From NCBI GenBank assembly GCA_910576535.1, contig CAJTKK010000007.1, positions 1 to 64,000 on the forward strand: a stretch of DNA of 64,000 nucleotides, written 5' to 3'. The stretch is from an uncultured Lachnospiraceae bacterium. GTDB taxonomy: Bacteria > Bacillota > Clostridia > Lachnospirales > Lachnospiraceae. Below are positions 44,801-53,446 of this stretch, one piece after another; within the stretch, counting starts at the first letter, position 1, and every line of letters starts with the position of its first letter. The notes under the pieces are model-generated. The model saw nothing but the letters and a program-made list of their open reading frames with translations, ran no database searches and was not told the DNA's origin. Position numbers and translations under genes: made by a program.

Positions 44801-47800
44801 ATGTGGAACTTAGCGTGACGCAGAGCCGGATTGGCGGAAGACTGGAAATTAACCAGAGTACGGGAACAGCCGGGGAAAAACAATATGGCGGCGGTCTGCT
44901 TGCCAAATATGAAGCGGACCCGGGGGCTGTGCCTGCAATCAAAATACAGGATCTGGAACTGGCCGGGGAGATTGTTTCCAGCAGCCGTTTTGTAAGCGGC
45001 ATGGTGACGCAGATTAATACAGAAAATGAACAGTTGGATAAAGACGGCGACAGAGTGCGATTGGCTTTGAAAAATATTACAGTGTCCAACGGCGCTAAAA
45101 TGACAATACAAGATTCGGAAGATACGGGTGGTTTCCTTGGATGGAAGTGGTACGGCGTTGCTCCGGATAAAAGCAATTATTCCATCAATGGCCTGACTAT
45201 GGGAAATGGCGGCACGGCTGACGACGGCCCTGCTTATTCTACGGAAGGGAATTATGGGGGGCTGGTGCATACCGTGACGGGAAGGATTCAGTTAAAGGAT
45301 GTGAAGATCCAGAATGCTTCTTTTCATGCGGCGCCGGGGGGAAGCAACCATAACGGGCTTCTGTTCCATAATGGACATAAAGCATTGATAGAGCTGGAAG
45401 GATATCAGATTGCAGGACAGGATGTAGGTGCAAGAAATATTAATTATGCGGCCAATAATGCAAAAGTAAGGGTGACGGGAGCAACGGATCAGTTCAGCGA
45501 GATCGTAGGCAATAATATGGGGAGGGATAAAAACAACAGAAATTATACCATGGGCGGGATTGTCAATATTATCAGCCCGGCATTCAGCTCCGGCTTTGTT
45601 GTGTATAGGAGTCATTTGCTGAATGATAATGCCGGTTCGGATAATACGAGATATTATTATAATTTATTCGGCGCTTCGCTGGCGGACGGGGATTCTTTTA
45701 TGGCAGGCAAAGAGCTGGACGGGGCGGCGGTGAAGCTGACGGATGTGGATCAAATTATGGTTTGGCATTTAAGCCAATATATGAACGATTCGATCCGCCG
45801 ATACTTAAAGCCTTATTTTGTAAATGAAGCCGTACCGGAAAAAAACAGGGACATCACAATAAGCGGGGAAATAGACTTAAACAGGATAAGCTATTATCCT
45901 ACGCCGGTGGAAAATTGTACGGTAAAAGGCGAAGGAGGGGCAAAAATCGTATTCCATGGGGATAAGATAACTCCCTCTGAAATAACGCCGGCAGAAGAGG
46001 AAAACAGACCGCGGAGGGAAAACTATATGCTTCAGGGAGGCCTGCTGCTTAGTCCCAATGGGGGGATGAGAGTAGAAGGCGATAAGGATTTTCTGACGCT
46101 GGCAGGAAAAATTACCCGTCTCGGGTTTCATTCCGGGGCTTTATTCTGCATGTCGGTCAAAGGGACAAATCAAATATACCGGATCCAGTTAGAAGATTTA
46201 TATATGAACAATTATGGAGGGGCGGCTCATGGGTATGGCCTGCTGATCGGGGCGATAGAGGATAATTCCGATATAGATATCAGTTGGATTCAGACGAAAG
46301 GCTATAACGGCAGTTCAAGGCAGCAAAAATATGCGGCCTCTGCTTTGATTGGCAGTGTGGGAAATACATGGGCGAAGAATCTGAGGCTGGATTTTACTAA
46401 TATAAAAGTAGGAAGTAAGAACCCGGATAAAAACCCGGCGGATAAAAGCGAAGGAATTTTCCGGTTTGCTGTTTTCATAGATATCCATCAGTATACCGAT
46501 CATACACAGGAGAATAAAGGGCGGGTCAGGTATCTGTTTACAGAAGAGGCTTATAAAGGGCTGGATATGGCCGATACCGGAAATTCCACAAGAGATCCTT
46601 TTATAGGGGGGATCCATGGGGATAATAATTATAAAGCGGTAGGCGGATATGTAACGGTAGGAAATGAACTGAAAAATGGTGTGGAATATTGGAATACGGA
46701 AGGAGAAGCAGATCTGGTGGCTGCGATTGCCGATTGGGATATGTATCTGCCTTATGTATGCACCAGTCATACTGGAGCCAAAAGTATCCAGGTAAACCCT
46801 AAAAATGTATCCATTACAGAAGGGTGCGGCACTTACGAGGATCCGTATCAGATTAACAATGCGAAGCAGCTTCTGGCGTTATCCTATTATCTGACGAACG
46901 GAAAAAACCAGCAATACCTGGAGGGCTGGCAGATCAGAAAACCGGGGGATAAGGAGAACGTAACCGGGGGCAACATCTGCACAAAAGTACATACGAAGGG
47001 TACGTTAAGGACTTATGGGGACGGCGGCTTTCCTACAGAGGAAGAGCTTAGGAAAGCGTATTACGTGATTACGAAGGACATTGACTTTTCGGAGCTGAGG
47101 GGTTCCGGGGATGCGGCTCTTGTGCAAAGCTTTGTAGGGCTGGGGACGGAAACATTCCCCTTTTCCGGGGTTATTGCCGGGGAAGAATATAACGGGACAT
47201 TCCCGACGGTTACTCTGCCTCATAAAAGAAAAGGAAATACGAGCAATTATTACGGCCTGATCCAATTTGCAAAAGGGGCTGTCATAAAAGATCTTAGAAT
47301 CAATAGCCCGAAAGAGCCGGAGAATGATAATGATTTGCTGACAAACGTGGCGCGTGTGAGCAATAGCGGGGGCAGCGCCATAGCATGTATTCTTGGAGGC
47401 GACAATATTATAGACAATGTGGCGGTAAAAAGCCTGATCGCAGTGGATACGGCAGAAGCAGGAAAGGATGCCGCAGTGGGAGGCTATGTAGGGACTTTGC
47501 AGCAAGGATCGCTGATCTTGCGTAACTTATCGGAAGATAATCTGTCAGGGTTCCGGTGGGGACTCTTAAAGGGCGGTAACGAGCAGATGGAATCCGGAAC
47601 GCTGGATTTGTCGGATTATCCTTATGTGTCGGGGACTGTAGGGAAAGTGGAAAATGGTTTTGTGATCTATGAAGGAAGTCTGTCGGGCGATGTGGCGCTT
47701 CCTCATGGAAGCACGGATATTCCCAATATTTACAAACACGATGTATTGCCTTTTTCCAATACTTATGATGTGATTACGGCAGCCGGTATGGCCGGGGAAA

Positions 47801-50800
47801 AAGGAAGCATACCGATCAATTTTGATGGAAAAGATTACACTTGCAATATTGCAAATGGGGCGCAGCTGCAGCTTGTATCCATGGCAATTAATTCGGATTC
47901 GTTTTCGGTATATTATGACGGGGGAGGATATGATAAAAAAGCTTCCTGCCGTAAAGCACGCTATGACGGGATCGGCAATGTCACGGATCTGACTGAATAT
48001 GAAAATGCAACAAAAAAAGATGATAATGTATACTGGTATCCCTATATTTATCAATATTTTATTTTTGACGGGAACACCGCAGGCAGCAGCAGTGCAGGAA
48101 CTGGTTTTTACCGGACATTAGACGATACCCCGGCAGGTTATAGAAGCAGGCTGAATGCGGTAACCAGTGCGGTCAGCGCGTCCATGACCTATACGTTGAC
48201 GGATGACAGCGCAAAGGAAATTGATTATGATTTATCGGTATACGGAAGAGGATTCCGTGGTTTAGGGGCTACCTACCGGGTATTCAAGGAAGATACGGCG
48301 ACTGCAGATTTGACGCCAAGAAATGGGATTTATTCCGATTTCAGGGCTAATTTCAACGGAAATGGGGCCACTGTAAAAGCATGGATGGAGAATGATTATG
48401 CGAAAGGGATCCATACGGCGGCCTTATTTAATGATTTGGTGAATACGGATGCTGTCAACAGCTATTCTATCAGCAATGTGGTGGTAACAGGAACATTTAA
48501 GAGCAGTAATGCCATGGAAGGGAATACTGCGAAGAATTATTCGGCAGACCGGGCGGCAGCGGTGGTAGGGATGATGCGGCGGCCGTGGGAGATCAGCAAG
48601 GTAACGGCAAAAAATGTAGAAGTATGGAGCAAAGGCCATGCGGCAGGTATCGTAGCATGGATTAACCTGCCGTCAAATAATGAGAAAAATAAAAAATATT
48701 CATTTACCGATTGCCAGGTCTTATCGGCTAAAGACAGTATGGGTGGAAAAGGCGTTTCCATCCATACCGTAGGGGGAAGCAGCGGCGGCATTATCGGTAT
48801 TATGGGATCTTGGCATACGGATGCCCTGAATGGCTACGAACTGGAAATGAACGGCTGCAGGGTGCAGGGGGAAGATAATAACGGAAGCCAGGATTATTAT
48901 GTATCCATTGAAAATGAAGGCGACAGAACCGGGATGGACAGCGATATGCAAGAAGGAAATGCCAGGGGGCGGTGCGGCGCTCTGGCAGGCCATGTAGGCA
49001 AGCACCACGAAGGATCCGCGGAGACGAAGATTAAACTTACGGTTACAGGAAAGAATGGAATAGCGGATGTACAATATGCAGCGTTGAAAGGGGGAGGCAG
49101 TACCGGAGGCATCATCGGCGAATATTACGGATGGAGAGAAAATGAAAAGGAAGAATGTATAAAAATTTCCGACATCACTGTGTCTGATTGTATCATTGAG
49201 AGCAAAAACAGAAATGAAACGCGTTATGGCGTCTTCGGCGTAGGGGGGATGATAGGAAAGCTGCAAAGAAAGGCATTCTGTAAAATAATGGATACAGAGG
49301 TCATGAATACTAATATCCGTTCTGTGTATGACCTAAAAGCGGGAGCGGGCAGCGCGGTGCAGGATGATATACACGCCGGAGGCCTGATTGGGAGCTTCTA
49401 TTGGCAAAGCAAGATCGAGATCGACGGTGCGCGGATAAGAGGAGATTTGAAAGACGGAACCCCCCAGTATGAAATTTTATCCTGTTTATCCAATGCCGGA
49501 GGCCTGATCGGGGCTTCCGTGGAAGACGAAAAGTATTCGGATAACAACCGGAGCCATGTTGTCATTACGGATACGGAAGTATCGGAAATGAATATATTGT
49601 CCGATAACCGCGGGCCGGAGGACCGGGTAAAGGACAGCGGAACCGGGACGTCCAAAGGGGCGGCTGGCGGAATGGCAGGGCTGGTAACAATGACAACGAT
49701 GCGTCTTCAGAAATCGGCAGTGGAAAAATGTGTGATCCGGAGCGGATCCGGCGCAGCCGGCGGAGTAATCGGCCAAGCGGGTACTGGGGATGGGAATACA
49801 GCAACTTGGGCGGATACGGTATTGGATGAGGTAACGGTTGATGCATGTACGGTCGGAACCAATGGCAACATATCCGATATGGCCGCAAATGCCGGATGCG
49901 GCGGGATTTATGGAAGCATCTATGCGGCAAATGATAAAGGAAGCCAGAAACTTGGAAAAGTTTCAGTGGAAAACTGTAATATTTATGGAAAAAATACGGG
50001 AGGGATTGCAGGAACTGTCTGCGATAGCCAGCAGATTGGGAATGTGTGGTCTGACGAAGATCCGGATCATACGGCCGAAAGCCAAGATCATACGGTCTCA
50101 GTCAGCAACAGCCGTTTGCTTGGATATGCGGCCGGGGGCGTATTTGGCGCGGACAAGAGTAAGAAAACATGTTTTGACCAAGTGAAGATAAGCGAAAACG
50201 TGATTGCAGGGCTTGGCGATAGTAAGGTGCGCGGCATGGCAGGGGGATTTGGCGGAAGAAAGGGAAATTCGGAGAATGCGGACGACTGCCATAATATAAA
50301 TAATGTTACTGTGGAAAATAACCGTATTTTCAGCAATGATCTCTCTGGCGGAAAAAGGCAAAACGCAGGAGGGCTATTTGGTTACCTTGACTTGGACAAG
50401 GAAATATACTCATATCATGCAGTCATCAAGGATAACTGGATAGGGTACTGTGATGTGGCGGAGAATAACCTGCTGGGTACCATGCCGGAGAAGCAGATGG
50501 AAAAAATGATTGCCTGTCTTGATGGGCTGAAAAACGAAGAGGTGAAAATATGGGACGGAAACCAGTTTGGCGCATTGCCGGCAAAACTTACAGAAGAAGA
50601 CCTGAACAAATATGCGGGATACTTCGGGAATATCGCAGGAGGCTATGAAGGCAGCGGTCACGCTTACTTCCTGATGCCTGAAGTAGTCTATACAGATGGT
50701 AATGCAACCAGGCCGGTGGTGGATGTTGGCAGTGAGCCGCTGTCTGGCACACCTGGAAACCGGCTGTTGTCATCCCCTTATGCTTATAGGGAAAATATTC

Positions 50801-53349
50801 ATGTAGTTTATCATGAACCGGATCTGCTAGAGAATAAGGCGGCAGAAGTCTGGAAGAATGCGCCAATGGGCAGGAACAGCCTGTTTTCCCAGGTAAATGC
50901 GGATGCGGAACTGGAAGAATATGCGGAGGCTGTAAAAAACGGAAAGGCTAACCAGCTTCTGGATGCATACCGCTTGCAGATAGAGGATGATAACGGCAAT
51001 ACAGTGGAAGAGATTTATCAAAAAGTATACAAAGATAAAAACGGATATCTTTCCGAATTGCTGGTAAATCAGGAAAAACTTCCAATGATTGTTATTGACA
51101 CCCAATATGGCACCGTAGATCAATTGATGTGGAATGTGCTGGCTCTGCTGACTGGGGCAGGGGGCATCCATAACAGCGGGGAGAGCAGCCAAAATGAAAA
51201 TTATGACTATGGCATCAGCAGGATTATGGATGTATCTGTGAAGCCTATGATAGTACGGCCGGACGGTACAATAGAGGAGGATACGGATCCGCACAGGAAG
51301 AGCAGCATGGAATGGAATAAAAATGAAAACGGCCGGGCGGAACTGTCCTATAGAGCGTTTGATGAAAAGAAAGAAGACGGCAGCGGCACTTTTTCCCTGC
51401 TTACCGTTACTTATAAGCAGGACGATTATACCGGAATGGACGCAAAAACTGTAACAGGGGAAAAAATAGAGTTGCAGATCCCCGTTTTTGTAATAGAGAG
51501 GCTGACGATAGACACTTACTTGAAAATGGTGGAAGGTGAAGTGTACAATGCGGATAAGGCAAAAAAAGAAGGCGTCAGCAAAGACCCTCTTCTGGCAAAT
51601 GACAGCTCTTATACGCTGTACATGGAATACATTTACGGGAGCGCAAGAAACACATATAGCACAAAGGAGGATCCTATCTGCATTGACAAGACATTGGGGA
51701 TTACTTATTTGGATGCGAACGGCAATGCTGTGCCGGCTAAATTCTGGGCAGGGACAAGGCTCACCTTGATTGATGTCTGCGATTCCAATAAAGTATATTA
51801 TTATACTGTCCAGGATAAGGATACCGTAATTAAATTCAGCCAGTTTATGGAGAACCCGAAAGATCCTGGCTCTGCAAGATATAAGAATAAGCCTATCCAT
51901 GGGGAAGAGGGGAAGGACATTTATGAAAACGGGAAAGAATTTCCGGCGGAAGATATGGACAAACCCTATACGGATGTAGCGGTGGAAAGATTTTTAATCA
52001 TTGTAGATACTGCATTGGTGGATGAGGAATTGAAGCTGACAACGAGAAATGCCAGGGATTACCATATAACGCCTGAGCTGGAAGATGAGATTTCAAAAAG
52101 AACCACATTAACAGAACATACGGATCTGAGTGTGACAATGCAGCCGGGGCTTACGCTTGGTTTTGTTTCCAAAGGGAAAGAAAATGGGACTGATGTTAAG
52201 GGAAGCATACAAGATAGGGAAGAAGTAGTGGTAAATGCTACTTTTGAGATTGCCGGAGAAAAGGAATACTGGCTAAGGGCATTGAACAGCCAGATTACTA
52301 CGATAGACAGCGCAAATCATAATAAGTATTTGGAAGTGGGGGTTTATCTTGCCGATGTGAACGGCAACCGGGTAAGATTGCCGGATAATACAAATGTAAC
52401 AGTGAATGGAATACGTTTAAAGCCTTGGGAGGAGGAAATAAAGCCGGAAGAGAATATCGGTTCGTATGTGAACCGCACCGCCGTATATTTTTACAAGGAT
52501 GGAAAGATTCAGTTTTCTTTGGATGCGTTAAAGGATATGATCCGGAAAGACATGGAAGATAACGGGGTGAATCAAATGGAAGGCATGATTAGTGAACATT
52601 TAAAGGTTGCATTGAATTTTGCCAATGCGGACCTGACCGGTTATACGGAGAATAATTATGTGGTGCATTTAGAATTATTGAGGGTAGAGGATGCCGGCTA
52701 TCCTGCAGGAGGGGAATTGCTGGATACTTATGAACAGATAGTGGCGGCAAAGAGAAAAACGGATATGGCTTGTGCTTTGGAAACAAAAGATTTAATGGAA
52801 CTTGGCATCAATACCTACCAAAAACAGACATCAATGCCTCATGAGATCCATTTTGATTTTAAATTAGATTTTAGTGGGGTGATAAGCAGCAATGAAATGA
52901 CGAACCAGCAGATAGCGGATAAATATTATACAGTGACTTATCATATCCTGGAAAAGACGAACAGGGACGGAACACCGGACTATAAGCCATATGTAGGCAG
53001 CCAGTTGTCGTTGGCATTAGCGGATCCGCCGGCATCCGATGAACAGAAAGCTTTGGAAAAGGGATCTTCATCGACAGGGCAATTCCGGAATTCACAGTAT
53101 GTGACCTATCACTTTGGCTGGAATGAGATTAAAAAGGGGACAGGAGATGCCGGAAGCGGTGTGATTACAAGAGATCTGGTATTGACAGTAAAGGATGCGG
53201 CCAAGATGAATCTGTCTAACTATAAGATTCAGGCCTCTGTCATGATATCAGATACGCCGCTAGGGGATATTGAGCAGGATGTCAATAAGGCTCTTAGTGA
53301 TTTCTTTGTCTTTACGGTAGCGAAACTAAAAACAGATTTGGATTATTAG
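41848..53349 (+). CDS. giant GLUG-repeat secreted surface protein, 3833 residues
   Basis: A Sec signal peptide (about 1-33, ending SVSAA) is followed by an acidic linker and a region with three Cys-x-x-Cys pairs (Cys125/128, 160/163, 195/198). The body from about residue 445 to 2960 carries at least 19 GLUG-type repeats with the core A-G-G-(L/V/M)-(I/A/V)-G, for example SAGGLVGEC, DAGGVIGY, HAGGLIGS and NAGGLFGY, implying a long beta-helix rod. The last 800 or so residues are beta-sandwich-like without GLUG motifs. No LPXTG motif, SLH domain, choline-binding repeat or C-terminal membrane helix is seen, so the anchor is unclear. The ATG has AGGTGAT upstream. It is the last gene of the operon, with a strong terminator directly after. 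Confidence 0.88.
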   Translation: MGKSYRRMCRVLAILLAGAVFLSNQNMYSVSAAKNKMKEEGLLDDASKEGIIPQEAAYQEWMSPDSEEDRESPEDRELPEDGEDSGADKKGTVSGNVPGSDTCLPGKEHEYEEILAQDGTIIYQCVFCQRRIDAEIFMREKAVYHKHLWNRAEGEIIPVCQSCGAERLDCIGEEGYGIHIFELVGEEGQPDRYRCVVCGIEKEVLDEWDLTVEEFRKIMDISLYAETYRFGDEISELPTNQAELKKYKGTTFLVKNLADLMALQELSQNDGGFDFDGYSVQFIFREQADGKPGENGGRTWDLTPLKGFFHGIGSKEAPFKGTLTSSYDYGTLRFRTAMPLLDYAATGATVSKLQISADIAGDGTGPAGAIAAHVIAADGADEVTVFEVSVSGKVLNPGGAAGVLFGEVENTGKTPVKLCYEESSKIELGIPGKGGAADAPADAEGAYAGGLAGRIKGAAEVYKTDVFPMGTMTGTVCAGMLAGSMEDGGILYVDGADDEKTVHVGGSGVSGGLAGRIEKGKVIQDAGKKQSFSVTGNVTGSSAGGLVGECIDTEISLENIKVSADVIASAKDAGGVIGYLKGKDIGNANGPDWHLLHHITVTGNVSGGTCAGGVAGRLEGSNFRIGLPGEADNFQCIQVEGMVSAPGAAGGMIGEAKGEYIEIYHASLKGGVKRAAEMGGMIGSVGDGTKRSVVKVTNAAVTSSLNPEGDNKIQGGIYGNIHAGSMAALDRNIDVRGLEIAGSSLQRGYIAGKQEEALVYFEENSKYQRTEGKDWTDNIGSYGGVYKNGNWGENAPLISYAEKAVKGTVTSSGNEWVLDTEADVIRLAIMLNSEGRFAGNCFPGANKGTLLGADYSLKNPADGSFDLEESGIYSLNRNDRGKAVAECFTGKLVGAGKATWNMGVCTTYQSYLSLFPYAGEGAQFQNLTINREIRYAREAAAGLCAYASGNIKVHNVDMQLSLTGSREASPYLYGGMFAHYSAGGDVELSVTQSRIGGRLEINQSTGTAGEKQYGGGLLAKYEADPGAVPAIKIQDLELAGEIVSSSRFVSGMVTQINTENEQLDKDGDRVRLALKNITVSNGAKMTIQDSEDTGGFLGWKWYGVAPDKSNYSINGLTMGNGGTADDGPAYSTEGNYGGLVHTVTGRIQLKDVKIQNASFHAAPGGSNHNGLLFHNGHKALIELEGYQIAGQDVGARNINYAANNAKVRVTGATDQFSEIVGNNMGRDKNNRNYTMGGIVNIISPAFSSGFVVYRSHLLNDNAGSDNTRYYYNLFGASLADGDSFMAGKELDGAAVKLTDVDQIMVWHLSQYMNDSIRRYLKPYFVNEAVPEKNRDITISGEIDLNRISYYPTPVENCTVKGEGGAKIVFHGDKITPSEITPAEEENRPRRENYMLQGGLLLSPNGGMRVEGDKDFLTLAGKITRLGFHSGALFCMSVKGTNQIYRIQLEDLYMNNYGGAAHGYGLLIGAIEDNSDIDISWIQTKGYNGSSRQQKYAASALIGSVGNTWAKNLRLDFTNIKVGSKNPDKNPADKSEGIFRFAVFIDIHQYTDHTQENKGRVRYLFTEEAYKGLDMADTGNSTRDPFIGGIHGDNNYKAVGGYVTVGNELKNGVEYWNTEGEADLVAAIADWDMYLPYVCTSHTGAKSIQVNPKNVSITEGCGTYEDPYQINNAKQLLALSYYLTNGKNQQYLEGWQIRKPGDKENVTGGNICTKVHTKGTLRTYGDGGFPTEEELRKAYYVITKDIDFSELRGSGDAALVQSFVGLGTETFPFSGVIAGEEYNGTFPTVTLPHKRKGNTSNYYGLIQFAKGAVIKDLRINSPKEPENDNDLLTNVARVSNSGGSAIACILGGDNIIDNVAVKSLIAVDTAEAGKDAAVGGYVGTLQQGSLILRNLSEDNLSGFRWGLLKGGNEQMESGTLDLSDYPYVSGTVGKVENGFVIYEGSLSGDVALPHGSTDIPNIYKHDVLPFSNTYDVITAAGMAGEKGSIPINFDGKDYTCNIANGAQLQLVSMAINSDSFSVYYDGGGYDKKASCRKARYDGIGNVTDLTEYENATKKDDNVYWYPYIYQYFIFDGNTAGSSSAGTGFYRTLDDTPAGYRSRLNAVTSAVSASMTYTLTDDSAKEIDYDLSVYGRGFRGLGATYRVFKEDTATADLTPRNGIYSDFRANFNGNGATVKAWMENDYAKGIHTAALFNDLVNTDAVNSYSISNVVVTGTFKSSNAMEGNTAKNYSADRAAAVVGMMRRPWEISKVTAKNVEVWSKGHAAGIVAWINLPSNNEKNKKYSFTDCQVLSAKDSMGGKGVSIHTVGGSSGGIIGIMGSWHTDALNGYELEMNGCRVQGEDNNGSQDYYVSIENEGDRTGMDSDMQEGNARGRCGALAGHVGKHHEGSAETKIKLTVTGKNGIADVQYAALKGGGSTGGIIGEYYGWRENEKEECIKISDITVSDCIIESKNRNETRYGVFGVGGMIGKLQRKAFCKIMDTEVMNTNIRSVYDLKAGAGSAVQDDIHAGGLIGSFYWQSKIEIDGARIRGDLKDGTPQYEILSCLSNAGGLIGASVEDEKYSDNNRSHVVITDTEVSEMNILSDNRGPEDRVKDSGTGTSKGAAGGMAGLVTMTTMRLQKSAVEKCVIRSGSGAAGGVIGQAGTGDGNTATWADTVLDEVTVDACTVGTNGNISDMAANAGCGGIYGSIYAANDKGSQKLGKVSVENCNIYGKNTGGIAGTVCDSQQIGNVWSDEDPDHTAESQDHTVSVSNSRLLGYAAGGVFGADKSKKTCFDQVKISENVIAGLGDSKVRGMAGGFGGRKGNSENADDCHNINNVTVENNRIFSNDLSGGKRQNAGGLFGYLDLDKEIYSYHAVIKDNWIGYCDVAENNLLGTMPEKQMEKMIACLDGLKNEEVKIWDGNQFGALPAKLTEEDLNKYAGYFGNIAGGYEGSGHAYFLMPEVVYTDGNATRPVVDVGSEPLSGTPGNRLLSSPYAYRENIHVVYHEPDLLENKAAEVWKNAPMGRNSLFSQVNADAELEEYAEAVKNGKANQLLDAYRLQIEDDNGNTVEEIYQKVYKDKNGYLSELLVNQEKLPMIVIDTQYGTVDQLMWNVLALLTGAGGIHNSGESSQNENYDYGISRIMDVSVKPMIVRPDGTIEEDTDPHRKSSMEWNKNENGRAELSYRAFDEKKEDGSGTFSLLTVTYKQDDYTGMDAKTVTGEKIELQIPVFVIERLTIDTYLKMVEGEVYNADKAKKEGVSKDPLLANDSSYTLYMEYIYGSARNTYSTKEDPICIDKTLGITYLDANGNAVPAKFWAGTRLTLIDVCDSNKVYYYTVQDKDTVIKFSQFMENPKDPGSARYKNKPIHGEEGKDIYENGKEFPAEDMDKPYTDVAVERFLIIVDTALVDEELKLTTRNARDYHITPELEDEISKRTTLTEHTDLSVTMQPGLTLGFVSKGKENGTDVKGSIQDREEVVVNATFEIAGEKEYWLRALNSQITTIDSANHNKYLEVGVYLADVNGNRVRLPDNTNVTVNGIRLKPWEEEIKPEENIGSYVNRTAVYFYKDGKIQFSLDALKDMIRKDMEDNGVNQMEGMISEHLKVALNFANADLTGYTENNYVVHLELLRVEDAGYPAGGELLDTYEQIVAAKRKTDMACALETKDLMELGINTYQKQTSMPHEIHFDFKLDFSGVISSNEMTNQQIADKYYTVTYHILEKTNRDGTPDYKPYVGSQLSLALADPPASDEQKALEKGSSSTGQFRNSQYVTYHFGWNEIKKGTGDAGSGVITRDLVLTVKDAAKMNLSNYKIQASVMISDTPLGDIEQDVNKALSDFFVFTVAKLKTDLDY
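43190..50660 (+). repeat. GLUG repeat array encoded in the giant gene
   Basis: Protein-level repeats with the consensus A-G-G-(L/V/M/I)-(I/A/V/F)-G recur about every 60-200 residues, densest near the start of the array and again in the last 900 residues of it. The DNA copies are diverged, so these are old repeats held at protein level. Confidence 0.75.
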
Positions 53350-53358
53350 TTGGTCAAT

Positions 53359-53401
53359 AAAAACAGCAGCAAATGGCATGTGCCATTTGCTGCTGTTTTT
53401 T
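53359..53401 (+). terminator. terminator of the surface operon
   Basis: A stem of 19 or more bp (AAACAGCAGCAAATGGCA paired with TGCCATTTGCTGCTGTTT, TG loop) followed by TTTTTT, 10 bp after the giant gene. It may also serve the convergent EAL gene in the reverse direction, as the stem is flanked by A-runs. Confidence 0.92.
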
Positions 53402-53446
53402 GCTGATAGGCTCCGGGTGTCAAAAGGACAGGAAAAAAGCCGTTTT

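Noticed and set aside
47005..48054. minus-strand frames of 160 or more codons in the giant gene
   Set aside because: Same reason: shadows of a long biased coding frame.
50827..51900. 357-codon minus-strand frame in the giant gene
   Set aside because: Long but antisense to a 3833-codon frame; Ile/Cys/His-rich and featureless, with no ribosome site.
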